Source: Puccinellia tenuiflora (Eukaryota > Streptophyta > Magnoliopsida > Poales > Poaceae). From it: 64,000 bases of DNA. The translations under genes were made by a program, and so were the position numbers. Where the stretch lies: positions 1-64,000 of the forward strand of contig QRDG01000925.1 of assembly GCA_012064385.1 (NCBI GenBank), written 5' to 3'. Below, in pieces: positions 34,990 through 46,554 of this stretch (the stretch's first letter is position 1; each line of letters begins with the position of its first letter). The notes under the pieces are model-generated. The model was not told the DNA's origin, did no database searches, and saw only the letters and a program-made list of their open reading frames with translations.

Positions 34990-35510
34990 TGATCTACCCC
35001 GGAGAGTCCGGTCTCAGGGGCCGGAGTCTCCGGCCCTGAGGCTGGAAATCTAGGGTTAGGTCACAAATTGTTGCCATTTGCTCTAAAATTGCTACCCCTA
35101 GAAGAGAAGAACCAGCAAAAGGATTCTACACCATAGGGAGCAACAAACACACACTCAATCCACGGACTAGGAAGGAACCTATAGAGGGGGAGAGAGAGAT
35201 GTACAGCTGCTCAACATGGTGGAGCCCAATGGAGGGGAGAAGGTTACCCAACGTTGGGGGAGGAGAGGGAGCCGGCTGGTCGACGGATTCCGGCGGCGGG
35301 GAGCGGACGGAGAGCACCTCCAAGCAGGGGAGAGTTTTGGGGTCGGGGGTGGAGAGGGAGTTGTGATTCAACCCCCCACCCCGATCCCCTTTAGAACCCT
35401 GCGAAAACTGCCGAGACCGGAGTCTCCGGCCTAAGCACACCGGAGTCTCCGGTTCAACCGGAGTCTCCGTGGCTTAGGGCGGAGACTCTGCTCAGACCGG
35501 AGTCTCCGGC
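34990..35510. repeat. Second palindrome cluster, upstream of the extra ORF
   Basis: CCGGAGTCTCCGG-type palindromes recur here (about 35018, 35415-35510). They match the type in the LTR but lie between pol and the extra ORF. Confidence 0.75.
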
Positions 35511-35994
35511 CCCCACAGCTCATAAATGCAATTTATGGTGGTCGACATGTATGTGGCAAGAGGAGCAAGTTTTGGGGCAAGATGGGGCTTAGGATAGACT
35601 TCACAAACTGGGATGGTACTTCACACTCAACTTGCAAAAGCCTAATTCAATAAATGCCAATATTGAGTGAGTTTCCCATAAGAACAAAAGATTTGCAAAT
35701 AAAAACCAATAAAACCTCAAAAGAACCAACTCTTCATAAGGAAGAGGTCGGTGGCCTAGGCCACCATGTAATAATTTATGGCATGACACCGCGAAGATAT
35801 ATCTTGGGTTCATAACCAACACTCATCATTTAAGCTCACAATTCATGAATTTGAAAATAGAGACAAATGAATTCATTAATATAGGCATCATCGGGGGAGG
35901 GAGAGCCCAATAGTTAGGACAACACTCCCCCTATATCCATGCCTACACCTAAACCAAGATAGAAGTTGAAACTATAGGTGTGTATGCAAGATGG
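35511..35994. other. Spacer between pol and the extra-ORF region
   Basis: I see no gene or repeat in this stretch. Confidence 0.4.
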
Positions 35995-38900
35995 TTAAGC
36001 CAAGCTCCTCGAATCCACGATATTTAGCTCATTCCTCAAATAAGTGAATCTTGCTTCATCAAGTGGCTTCGTGAAAATATCGGCAAGTTGGTCTTTGGTT
36101 GGCACATATGCTAGCTCAATGTCTCCACGGGCAACTTGATCCCGAATGAAATGATGACGAATCTCAATGTGCTTGGTTCTTGAGTGTTGCACCGGGTTGT
36201 AGGCGATCTTGATAGCACTCTCATTGTCACACAAAAGGGGCACTTTGTCACAATTGACACCGTATTTCTTTAAAGTTTGCCTCATCCATAACAATTGATT
36301 GCATGCACTAGCGGCGGCCACATACTCGGCTTCGGCGGTGGAGAGAGATATACAATTTTGCTTCTTACAAGACCAACACACCAAGGACCTACCAAGAAAT
36401 TGGCAAGCCCCGGAAGTTGATTTCCTATCATCTTGATCACCGGCCCAATCCGAATCCGTGAACCCACGAAGAGTGAAAGATGAATCCCTTGGATACCACA
36501 AACCAAACCTTGGGGAATGAACCAAATATCGTAGGATTCTTTTGACCGCCAACATGTGTATTTCTTTAGGAGCCGCTTGATACCTTGCACACACACACAC
36601 ACCTACACTCAACACAATATCGGGTCTAGATGCACAAAGGTAAAGCAACGAACCTATCATGGAGCGGTAGAGTTTTTGATCCACATCTATACCCTTTGGG
36701 TTAAGTTGTAGATGGCATTTGGTATCCATAGGTGTCTTCTTCTCCTTAGCATCGGCCATATTAAACCTCTTGAGCATGTCTTGAATATACTTTGCTTGGC
36801 TAATAAAAGTCCCTCCTCTCAATTGCTTGATCTCAAATCCAAGGAAGAACTTCAACTCGCCCATCATAGACATCTCAAACCTATCGGTCATAAGCTTTGA
36901 AAATTCATCATTAAAAGCTTTCTTAGACGAGCCAAATATAATATTATCAACATATAGTTGGCATACGAAAAGCTCCCCTTTAACCCTCTTAGTAAAAAGA
37001 GTGGGATCAATTTGCCCAACTTTAAATCCACGGTCTAACAACAACTCTCTAAGGTGCTCATACCACGCACGTGGTGCTTGCTTAAGTCCATAGAGCGCCT
37101 TATCAAGCTTGTAGACATGGTTAGGGAAGTTGGGGTCCTCGAACCCCGAGGGTTGCTTAACGAACACCAATTCCTTTAAAGGACCATTGAGAAAGGCACT
37201 TTTAACATCCATTTGTTGCAATTTAAAGTTATAACGGGATGCATAAGCAAGAAGGATACATATGGACTCAAGGCAAGCCACGGGAGCATAGGTCTCTCCA
37301 AAATCAATGCCTTCAACTTGAGAGTACCCTTGACCACCAATCTAGCCTTGTTCCTCACAACCATGCCATGTTCATCTTTCTTGTTCTTGAAAATCCATTT
37401 TGTACCGATAACATTGCGGCACTCCTTTGGCTTCTCAACTAACTTCCAAACTTTATTGCGCTCGAAATTGTTGAGCTCTTCATGCATGGCTTGCAACCAA
37501 TCCGGATCTTCAAGAGCTTCGGACACTTTCTTCGGTTCTATCATGGCAATATGAGCTTGATGATCACTAAAGTTTGCCAATTGCCTCCGGGTGGACACTT
37601 TGCCTTTCACATCACCAATCACTTTCTCAAGGAAATGTTCATGACGTTCCATGGTTCTTACAACTCTAGCTCGACGACGGGCTTCGATATCCTCATTGCA
37701 TCTTTGAGGTATCACTTGATCATCTTGATCATTTGAGTCCCCGTCTTGACCGGAGAGCTGACCTTGATCTTCAAAAAGCATAACATCATTATTGGAAGAG
37801 GTGGAAGGACCAAGATCTTGAGCAGAACTACCTTCAGCTTGAAGTAGACCGGAGTCTCTAGCCTAGGGCACCGGAATCTCCGGCCCACCGGATTCTCCGG
37901 TCAAGATGGCCGGAGACTCCGGCCTAGCGACAGAAGGCAGAACTGAATGTTGAGGGTCTTGAGCTTGTCTTTGATCAGGTGCATCAATAGCTCCAGCAGC
38001 AGTTGCTTGTAAATCTGATGAAGATGAAGGCTCCACTTGAGTAGAGCATTGTCCTTCTCGATCCACCACAAGGGGTTCCTCAACGGGGCGGAAAAATCCC
38101 ACACCCATTCTTCTTATGGCTTCTTGAGGAATTACATCATCTACATCGGAAACATGAAATTGCGCCACTTGGGAGCCGTTATTTTCCTCTAACACCACAC
38201 TACAAGATTCTATGATACGCCGTGAGGCTATATCATAGACTCTATAAGTGTGGGATTCGGCACCGTAACCAACAAATATAACCTCTTGAGATTTAGATTC
38301 GAATTTAGTTAAGCGACAACCTTTGATCAAATAGAAACACTTACAACCGAAGACACGGAAGTAGGAGATGTTAGGCTTGTTGCCGGTGAGGATCTCATAG
38401 GGGGTCTTGTTCAACCCTTTGCGGAAGTAGAGCCGGTTGGATGAGTGACATGCCGTGGATATAGCCTCCGCCCAAAAACTCAACGGAGTCTTGAACTCCG
38501 CTAACATGGACCTTGCTATATCCATAAGAGTCCGGTTCTTCCTCTCGACTACACCATTTTGTTGAGGGGTATAAGTTGCGGAATATTGATGTCGAATACC
38601 CTCTTCACTAAGAAACTCATTGAGGGTGTAGTTCTTGAACTCGGAGCCATTGTCACTTCTAATTGCCAATATGGGGACATTGTGTTGACGTTGCATTTCA
38701 ATGGAGAAGTCGATGAAGGTTTGTTGGGTCTCACTCTTTGACTTTAAAAAATAAACCCAAGTAAATCTTGAATAGTCATCAACAATCACCAAGCAATACT
38801 TCTTCCCACCTAGACTTGCTTCGGGAACGGCACCAAAAAGATCCACATGGAGGAGCTCCAAGATCCTCTTGGATGAAATAATAGTCTTGGAAGGATGGGG

Positions 38901-39372
38901 AGAATCATGCATCTTTCCTTCAACACAAGCCCTACAAACACGATCTTTGGCAAAAGAGACATCTTCTTTTAGTCCGAGAATGTGGCCACCCTTGTGAAGG
39001 CTTTGCAAAGTTCTCATGTTGACATGGGCTAGGCGGCGATGCCACAACCAACCCTTGTCGGCCTTTCCGAATAAGCACATCGAATTTGAAGTGGTTTTCT
39101 CTGAAAAGTCAACCACAAACAAATCATCCTCGACGTACCCAACGAAAACGACCTTTAGAGTCTTGCTCCACAAGAGTACCACAACATCAATATCAAAGAA
39201 GACGGCAAAACCCATCTTATTAAGTGCACGAACGGAAAGTAAATTAAAACCAAGGTCTTTGACAAGCATGACATTTGCTAGGGTGATATCCTTAGCGACT
39301 ACCACCTTGCCAAAGCCCAATACCTCGGATTTTAATCGATCTCCATAAGTGACGGTTGCTTCATTTAGATTT
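35995..39372 (-). pseudogene. Sirevirus pol: integrase and reverse transcriptase/RNase H, broken
   Basis: The minus-strand frame enters at 39372 in the pre-integrase region ('ATVTYGD'). The zinc part ('LWHRRLAHVNMRTL', 'CRACVEGK') and the integrase core ('LLHVDLFG', 'AIRSDNGSEFKN', 'GVVERKNRTL') follow, with Asp, Asp and Glu in place. A TAG at 37863-37865 interrupts the linker before RT, next to a CCGGAG-type palindrome. RT begins at 37500 ('KLVEKPKECRNVIGTKWIFK'); a 1-nt deletion near 37333 shifts the frame to 37281-35995. The catalytic YVDD box reads YVDN (AAT at 36943-36945), so polymerase activity should be lost. RNase H ('GFTDSDWAGD', 'STAEAEYVA') is complete and the frame ends at 35995. 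Confidence 0.9.
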
Positions 39373-40028
39373 TGTCGGGGATATGAGCCCCGGATACCCC
39401 TAAGAGGACCATTCCTTCAAGAACTGCAAGGGCCGGCTACAGCGTGCCGCCTGAAGCCCGCCGGATGAAACAAGCCGCTTAGCCTACCCGGAGGCGGACG
39501 GCCGGCTAGAGCAGCCGGCCTCTACCAACCGACCAGTCCGTACTGGTAGGCCCGGATCGTCCAGCTCCTGTCGGACGTTACAGCTACAGTGTAATGATGA
39601 GATAGTACCAGCCGGCTACAGAGTAGTGATGTCATAAGGGCAATCATGTAATATCCTTGTAACCTAGAAACCCTAACCAAAACCCTAGATGCTGCCTATA
39701 TAAGGCGTGCATGGGCCTCCTGCGCGAGGCACGTCAAACCGGACACACAGATACGTAGATCATCGTCTACCTCTAGCCGGCTGGACACTTCTAGCCGGCA
39801 CCACCGCCATACAGCTCCAGGAGCAATCTTGTAGCTCGAACTGTGATCAATCAATAGAAACAAGAAGAGCAGGACGTAGGGGTGTTACCTCCACAAGGAG
39901 GGCCCCGAACCTGGGTAATTGACGTGTGTTTGCATGTTGGTTGCCCAATCCCGCGCGAGCATCCGATCGTCGCCTGCCCCATACTCTTTTCCATCTTCGA
40001 TGGATATGCCGTGCCACCCACCACGACA
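39373..40028 (+). repeat. 5' LTR of the plus-strand Tat element (656 bp)
   Basis: It begins TGTCGGGGATATGAGCCCC and ends CCACCACGACA. A TATA box (TATATAAG, 39697-39704) lies in the expected place. The partner is 53897-54556. Confidence 0.92.
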
Positions 40029-43000
40029 TTTGGCGCCCACCGTGGGGCTCGCGGCGAACGGAGTCACGTTCTGCGCGGGATCCCGGACTGTGGATGGTCG
40101 GCGGATCGTCTCCGGCCTCGTGCTCTCCATCGGCTCCGTCGGCTGCGTCCTCGACAACACCAACAACTTCGCCGACGTGGACGTCGCCAGCGGAGGAGCG
40201 ATCGTCACTCTTGGCGATTTCCACGTCTACGTCGCCGTCGCCGCTCAGGAGTACCCGGAGGTGGTCTACTCGAGCTTGGCTCCTTCGATCTTCGACGCCA
40301 GCACCTGCAACGACGACTCCGCCTTCGGCTACCTCGACTCCGGCGACGCGGACCGCGACGTCGCCAAGCTCAACGTCTACGCCGAGGTGCACATGGTCGA
40401 GCACGCGGCGGCAGGAGGCCCCGTCATCACCACCGTCCATGAAGCTGGTGAACCTTCACGCTACCAGCGCAACCTGGAGGCCGACTTCGAGCTGCTAAGC
40501 ACCCCCATCGCGCCGAGTGCTGATCCAGTCAAGGCGGCGGCTGAACTCGAGAGGATGCGGCAGCAGATCTACGACAAGGCGCTAAACCTCACGTCGACTC
40601 AGCGCCGGCTCAGCGCCACAATTCGCGAGTACAATTCTGCACACGGCATCGAGCAGGCGGACCGCAACGCGGAGAAGCTGAATGAAGTCAGGCGCAAAGG
40701 AGGAGACCTTGGTGGCGCCATGAACCGAGCCGGCCAGGCGCACGAACTCACCGACCTCAGCTTCCCCGAGTACAGCTGTCCTACGCAAAACATGAGGGCG
40801 GCGGAAGCAGCGGCCGCCGAGCTACCCTATCTTCAAGGCGAAGAACTACGTCAACAGATGTGCCGGGTTCGGCAACTCATCAACACGGCCAACCGGCAGC
40901 AGTGGGAAACGGAGGCAACGGCGAGCAAGGGACATCATGAGCCGCCTCCAGGCTACGATACGGCCGGCAAGTCCAAGCAAGGCGCAGAGGCGTCGTCCAC
41001 GAGCCGCGGAAGGGCGAAGGACAAGCAACCACGAGTTCATCGCGAGGGGAGCGCGAGCTCGCATCCTCGTGATCACTGCCGTGATCCGGCTGGACGACGT
41101 GAAGACGGCAACCGGAGCGAGCCTCGAGCCGGACGGAACGTCAAGGAGCGAGTCGGCCACAAAGTCACCATCGACGAGCGCCTGGGACCGCTAGGACCTG
41201 AAACCAGCGACGACGCGCGTCACCGCATCGACGTGCTCAAGCTGTCAAGCATCATCGAAGAAGAGGACATCGCTGCTCATCGCTGTTTCGGACCCCGCAT
41301 CCGGAGCGAGCGATTCCCGAAGGGATTCACTCTCCCCAGGGACACACCCAAGTATAACGGCACTGCGAAGCCGGAAGACTGGCTCGCCGACTACGTCACA
41401 GCGGTCAACATCGCAGGCGGCAACAAGCGGGTGGCCGTGCGCTACGTGCCGCTCATGCTTCAGGGATCGGCACGGACTTGGCTCAACAGCCTTCCGAAGG
41501 AGAGCGTCAACAGCTGGCTGGACTTCGAGGAGGTGTTCAACCGCAATTTCACCGGCACCTACTTGCGCCCTGGCAACGCACAGCTGCTCGCGCTGTGCAA
41601 GCAGAAGGACGGCGAGTCGGACCGAGCTTACCTCACCCGGTGGACAAGCCTTCGCAACTCCTGCGAGGGAGTACTCGAGCTCCAAGCCGTCCAATACTTC
41701 ATTCAAGGGTGCCGAGATCAGACGCTGCTCAAGCACCGGCTCCTGAGGAAGAGCCCGAAGACCATGGCAGAGCTCATGGCCATCGCCGACGAGTACGCCA
41801 CTGCCGACGCGGGCATGACCAACCCGATCCGACTCGACGAAGCCGGACGAATCATCACGACGGAACCGGCTGCACGCCGCAGCCGGACGGAGAACCAAGA
41901 CGGAGGAAAATCGACCCGGCGTGACTCCGACGCGGCCGGCAAGCGCAAGACTGCGGACGACCGTGTCGAGTCCAAGGTCGTCGCTACGACCGAAGGAAGG
42001 CCGGCAGGAGGCTTCGACAACCGCCGCATGAGGACGAGCGGCGACATGCGCCGGACAAGGGCGAGGAACAACTACGACTACATGCTCGATCAACCGTGCC
42101 GGAACCATGGCGACCGGCCAGCAAACCACACCGTCAGGCAATGCACTCTCGGACGCCCGAGGCCGCCACCATATGAGCGGCGAAACCCGCCTCGGGATGA
42201 AGCCAGACGGGACGATCGAGGACGCGACGACAGGCGACGCGAAGACAGGGATCGCGATGATCGCCAACGCGAAGAAGAAAGGGAGCGCCTTCCGGACCCG
42301 CCTCCAAGGGGTCCAGACGGCTACCAGAACCCGGATGCCGCCTACATCGTATTCGTCAGCGAGCGCGACGACAAGCGAAGCCGGCGCGAACGGTTCAAGG
42401 AAGTAAACGCGGTGGTTCCACCCGTCCCCCAGTACCTCAACTGGTCGCAGGAGCCGATCACGTGGGATCGCCGCGACCACCCGGAACTGATGCCCAACCC
42501 AGGCGGCTATGCTCTAGTCCTGGAGCCCATGATCATCTCCCCCTCCAAGCGCGCTTGCACCTTCTCGCGCGTCCTCATCGACGGAGGCAGCAGCATCAAC
42601 ATCCTCTACCGCGACACGTTGGAGAAGCTGGGCGTCTCCGAGTCCAACCTGACGCCGAGCCGGACGGTTTTCCACGGCATCGTGCCGGGGCGAGCCGGCT
42701 CATCCATGGGCCTCATCCGGCTGGACGTCCTATTCGGCACCAAGAACAACCACCGCCGCGAGACCATCTCCTTTGAGGTGGTCGACCACTCCAGCGCCTA
42801 CCACGCCATCCTTGGGCGGCCGGCGCTCGCCAAGTTCATGGCGGTACCCCACTACGCCTACCTCAAGATGAAGCTACCAGGCCCACGCGGGATCATCACC
42901 GTCGCCGGAGACTATAAACGCTCCATCGCATGCGCCTCCGACAGCGCAAAGGTGGCGGAGACCATGGTCTGCAATGAGGAGATGAAGCAATTCAAGCGCA

Positions 43001-43152
43001 AGGCTAGCGAGGAGAAGCTGGAGATCCCCGAGTCGGCCAAGCCGGCTGGCGAGTCGAACTTCCAGGCGGCCCGGGACACAAAGAAGATTTACTTCGACGA
43101 CAGCGACAAGTCCAAGTTCGTCTCCGTGGGGACGAGCCTGGACCCCAAATAG
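39919..43152 (+). CDS. Tat gag-protease polyprotein
   Basis: The frame of 1077 codons is open and ends at TAG 43150-43152. The ATG at 39919 lies in the LTR downstream of its TATA box; the next in-frame Met that homologues share is near 40391, so the true start is unsure. The retrotransposon gag core spans about residues 485-640 ('PEDWLADYVTAVN', 'LMLQGSARTWLNSLP', 'RNFTGTYLRPGNAQLLAL'). A Cys/His cluster ('CRNHGDRPANHTVRQC') resembles the gag zinc region. The aspartic protease at about residues 880-1000 has 'VLIDGGSSINILYRDTL' and the flap-like 'AILGRPALAKFMAVPHYAYL'. Gag packages element RNA and the protease cleaves the polyprotein. The stop after 'SLDPK' lies where the inverted copy also has TAG (55113-55115). 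Confidence 0.88.
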   Translation: MTCVCMLVAQSRASIRSSPAPYSFPSSMDMPCHPPRHLAPTVGLAANGVTFCAGSRTVDGRRIVSGLVLSIGSVGCVLDNTNNFADVDVASGGAIVTLGDFHVYVAVAAQEYPEVVYSSLAPSIFDASTCNDDSAFGYLDSGDADRDVAKLNVYAEVHMVEHAAAGGPVITTVHEAGEPSRYQRNLEADFELLSTPIAPSADPVKAAAELERMRQQIYDKALNLTSTQRRLSATIREYNSAHGIEQADRNAEKLNEVRRKGGDLGGAMNRAGQAHELTDLSFPEYSCPTQNMRAAEAAAAELPYLQGEELRQQMCRVRQLINTANRQQWETEATASKGHHEPPPGYDTAGKSKQGAEASSTSRGRAKDKQPRVHREGSASSHPRDHCRDPAGRREDGNRSEPRAGRNVKERVGHKVTIDERLGPLGPETSDDARHRIDVLKLSSIIEEEDIAAHRCFGPRIRSERFPKGFTLPRDTPKYNGTAKPEDWLADYVTAVNIAGGNKRVAVRYVPLMLQGSARTWLNSLPKESVNSWLDFEEVFNRNFTGTYLRPGNAQLLALCKQKDGESDRAYLTRWTSLRNSCEGVLELQAVQYFIQGCRDQTLLKHRLLRKSPKTMAELMAIADEYATADAGMTNPIRLDEAGRIITTEPAARRSRTENQDGGKSTRRDSDAAGKRKTADDRVESKVVATTEGRPAGGFDNRRMRTSGDMRRTRARNNYDYMLDQPCRNHGDRPANHTVRQCTLGRPRPPPYERRNPPRDEARRDDRGRDDRRREDRDRDDRQREEERERLPDPPPRGPDGYQNPDAAYIVFVSERDDKRSRRERFKEVNAVVPPVPQYLNWSQEPITWDRRDHPELMPNPGGYALVLEPMIISPSKRACTFSRVLIDGGSSINILYRDTLEKLGVSESNLTPSRTVFHGIVPGRAGSSMGLIRLDVLFGTKNNHRRETISFEVVDHSSAYHAILGRPALAKFMAVPHYAYLKMKLPGPRGIITVAGDYKRSIACASDSAKVAETMVCNEEMKQFKRKASEEKLEIPESAKPAGESNFQAARDTKKIYFDDSDKSKFVSVGTSLDPK
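40031..40048 (+). other. Primer binding site of the Tat element
   Basis: TGGCGCCCACCGTGGGGC starts two bases after the LTR. The same site is present, inverted, at 58212-58229. I do not assign the tRNA. Confidence 0.8.
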
Positions 43153-46100
43153 GAAAGCGCGCTCGTCGAGTTCCTCCGTGAGAACCGGGACATCTTCGCG
43201 TGGTCCCCCAAGGACATGCCTGGTGTGCCGAGGGAACTCGCCGAGCACTCTCTTCACGTCCGGCCCGACGTCAAGCCGGTAAAGCAATCCCTGCGACGCT
43301 TCGCGGAAGGAAGAAGACAGCTCATAGGAGAAGAAATAGCCCGGCTACTCGCGGCCGGGTTCATCAAAGAAGTGCAACACACGGAATGGCTAGCCAATCC
43401 GGTGATGGTGGAAAAGAAGAACAAGAAGTGGCGGATGTGTATCGACTACACCCACCTCAACAAGGCTTGTCCTAAGGACCCCTTCGCATTGCCGCGCATC
43501 GACCAAGTGATCGACTCCACGGCCGGCTGCGACCTCCTATCCCTCCTCGACGCCTACTCCGGCTACCACCAAATTCCGCTGAACCCGGACGACCAACTCA
43601 AGACCGCCTTCATCACCCCATACGGCCCGTACTGCTACACCACCATGCCGTTCGGTTTGAAGAACGCGGGAGCAACATATCAGCGCTGCATGCAGAAATG
43701 CCTGCACGACCAAATCGGTCGCAACGCGCACGCCTACGTCGACGACGTCGTCATCAAGACCAAGGAGAAGCATACCCTCCTCCTCGACCTCAAAGAAACC
43801 TTCGACAACCTCCGCCGCTTCCAGATGAAGCTCAACCCGGAGAAATGCGTGTTCGGCGTTCCAGCCGGACAGCTACTCGGCTACCTTGTGTCGGCACGAG
43901 GGATCGAGGCCAACCCGGAGAAAATCGCCGCCATCGACAACATGCGACAGCCGAGAAGCGTCAAGGACATCCAGAAGTTCGCCGGGTGCCTAGCTTCCCT
44001 CAGCCGTTTCATCAGCCGGCTCGGGGAGAAGGCTCTCCCGCTATACCACTTACTGAAGAAAACGGACAAGTTCGACTGGAACGACGCGGCCGACGCCGCC
44101 TTCAAGGAACTCAAGCGGGCGATGACCACCACCCCGGTCCTAGCACCGCCGACTCCAAAGGAGCCCATGCTCATGTACATCGCCGCCTCCAACCGAGTCG
44201 TCAGCGTGGTCCTAGTGGTGGAACGAGACGAACCCGGCAAGCAGCGGCCGGTTCAGCGGCCAGTCTACTACCTCAGTGAGGTGCTCTCGCAGTCGAAGCA
44301 AAACTACCCGCACTACCAGAAGCTCGTATACGGCGTGTACATGGCCACGAAGAAGCTGAAGCATTACTTTCAAGAGCACCCGATCAAAGTGATAAGCGAC
44401 GCACCGCTTGCCGAGATCATAGGCAACAAGGATGCAACCGGCAGGGTTGCGAAATGGGCGATCAACCTGACAGCGCACGGAGTCGAGTACGACAAGAGAA
44501 CAGCGATCAAGTCGCAGGAGCTGGCGGACTTTCTCGCCGACTGGACGGAGACGGACCACGTACCGCCGCCACCCGGCTCCGGCGAGCATTGGCTCATGCA
44601 CTTTGACGGCTCCAAAAACTACTGGGGACTCGGCGCTGGAGTTGTCCTCACCTCGCCAAAGGGGGGCCGACTCGAATACGTGCTCCAGATCCACTTCACG
44701 GCGTCCAACAACGTAGCCGAGTACGAAGCTCTCGCACACGGCCTCAAGCTCGCCAAGGCTATGAACATCAAGCGAATCCTCTGCTACGGCGACTCCGACT
44801 TGGTGGTCCAACAGACCACTGGTCATTGGGACGCCAAGGACCCCAACATGGCCGCCTACCGTTTCTTCGTCCAGCAGCTCGCGGGATACTTCGAGGGATG
44901 CGAATTTCATCACGTCCACCGCTCCAACAACGAGGCGGCCGACACCCTGGCGAACATTGGCTCTCTTCGCAAGGAAATCCCACCCGGCGTCGCCCTCGAG
45001 AAGCTCTACAAACCATCCATCACGCCGTGTCCCGGCTCCGATTCCATCCGGATGCCGCCTGACACGGAGTCGGCTGGGCCGGCTCCAGGCGAGACGGAGC
45101 CCGTCGAGGTTCTCGTCATCGAAACGGCTCCACCATGGACCCAACCCTTCCTCGCCTACCTCGCCAACAACGAGCTCCCGGCGGACGAGCTCATCGCCAG
45201 GCAAATCAAACGCCGGGCAAGTGCTTACACCATCATCAACAACGAGCTATACAAGCGCAGCGTATCCGGAATGTTCCAACGATGCGTGAGCCAAGAAGAA
45301 GGAAACAGGATCCTCAAGGAGATCCATCAAGGCGAATGCGGCCATCACGCATCCTCAAGGGCAATTGTGGCTAAGGCGTTCAGGCACGGGTTCTACTGGC
45401 CGACTGCGCTGGCGGACGCGAACCAGCTGGTCCGACTCTGCAACGGCTGCCAACGATTCGCAACGCAGAAGCACACGCCGGCTTCAGCACTCAAGACGAT
45501 TCCTATCACCTGGCCGTTTGCCGTCTGGGGGCTCGACATGGTTGGACCGCTGAGGAGATCCAGTGGAGGCATGACACACCTGCTGGTAGCAGTCGACAAG
45601 TTCACGAAATGGATCGAAGCTAAGCCGATCAAGAAACTGGATGGACCAACAGCAGTCAAGTTCTTCAAAAGCATCATCTACCGCTTCGGCTACCCCAACA
45701 GCATCATCACGGACAACGGGACAAACTTCGTCAAGGGAGAATTCGCCAAGTTCTGCGGCAGAACCGGCATCCGGCTCGACGTGGCCTCGGTCGCACACCC
45801 GCAGTCAAACGGGCAAGTCGAGCGAGCAAACGGCCTCATCTTAGCCGGCATCAAGCCTCGCCTGCTCGAACCGCTCGAGCGGGCAGCCGGCGCGTGGGAA
45901 GAAGAGCTGCCTTCCGTCCTCTGGAGCCTAAGGACGACGCCGAATCGCTCAACCGGTTTCACCCCTTCTTCCTCGTCCATGGGGCGGAAGCCGTCATGCC
46001 AACGGACATCGAGCACGACGCACCCCGGATCGTGCTGTACATGGAAACGCAAGCTAAGCAAGCCTACGAAGACGGCATGGACCTGCTCGAGGAAGCACGC

Positions 46101-46554
46101 CAACTGGCCGAATCAAGATCGGCGATTTGTACCAGCAACAGCTACGCAACTACCACAGTCGGCGCATCAAGAATGTCCGCTTTCGTGAAGGCGACCTCGT
46201 GCTCCGGCTCATCCAAGACACCAAAAACATGCACAAGTTGTCATCGCCATGGGAAGGACCATTCATCGTCAGCAAAGCACTCATCAACGATGCCTACTAC
46301 CTCATCGACGCCCGCGAGCACAAGAAGGACACGATGGACAAGGAAGGCGATGAAACGGAAAGGCCATGNGACACCAAAAACATGCACAAGTTGTCATCGC
46401 CGTGGGAAGGACCATTCATCGTCAGCAAAGCGCTCATCAACGATGCCTACTACCTCATCGACGCCCGCGAGCACAAGAAGGACACGATGGACAAGGAAGG
46501 CGATGAAACGGAAAGGCCATGGAACGCGGCACTCTTGCGTCGATTCTACACTTG
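43153..46554 (+). pseudogene. Tat pol: RT, two RNase H domains, integrase, with two frameshifts
   Basis: The frame continues directly after the gag stop. RT has 'WRMCIDYTHLNKACPKD', 'MPFGLKNAGATYQRCM' and the catalytic 'YVDDVVIK'. A degenerate RNase H-like connection follows ('LMYIAAS'), then an archaeal-type RNase H with 'MHFDGSKNYWGLGAG', 'AEYEALAHGLKLA', 'YGDSDLVVQQ' and 'NNEAADTLANIGS', all four acidic sites present. Integrase has the zinc part ('CNGCQRFATQK') and 'WGLDMVG', 'IITDNGTNFV', 'NGQVERANG'. A 1-nt loss near 45963 and another shift near 46110 break the C-terminal region, which ends at 46554. Both lie within 410 bp of the N at 46369, so they may be sequence errors. Confidence 0.88.
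46217..46521 (+). other. Assembly join: 152-bp duplication around a single N
   Basis: 46217-46368 and 46370-46521 are near-identical (two differences seen: A/G at about 46247/46400 and A/G at about 46280/46433). They are separated by one N at 46369. This is the pattern of two contig ends with an unmerged overlap. The duplication repeats 50 codons of the integrase C-terminal region. Confidence 0.9.

Larger units (their letters stand above)
31359..39372 (-). mobile_element. Sirevirus (Copia) retrotransposon, 5' part missing
   Basis: On the minus strand the element consists of a partial pol (39372-35995), an extra ORF (34816-33501) and the 3' LTR (32675-31359). It is of Maximus/Sirevirus type. 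The LTR ends in a CACCTATTCACCCCCC block and CCTTTCA, a purine tract AAAAAGGGGGAGA precedes the LTR, CCGGAG-CTCCGG palindromes are repeated, and pol has Sirevirus-like integrase and RT. Gag and the 5' LTR are absent because a Tat Gypsy element begins at 39373 inside the pol frame. AGGTT at 31354-31358 would be one target duplication. Confidence 0.85.

Noticed and set aside
41245..42480. 411-codon minus-strand frame opposite Tat gag
   Set aside because: It is a mirror of the strongly GC-biased gag frame, has no domain, and is not kept in the inverted copy.
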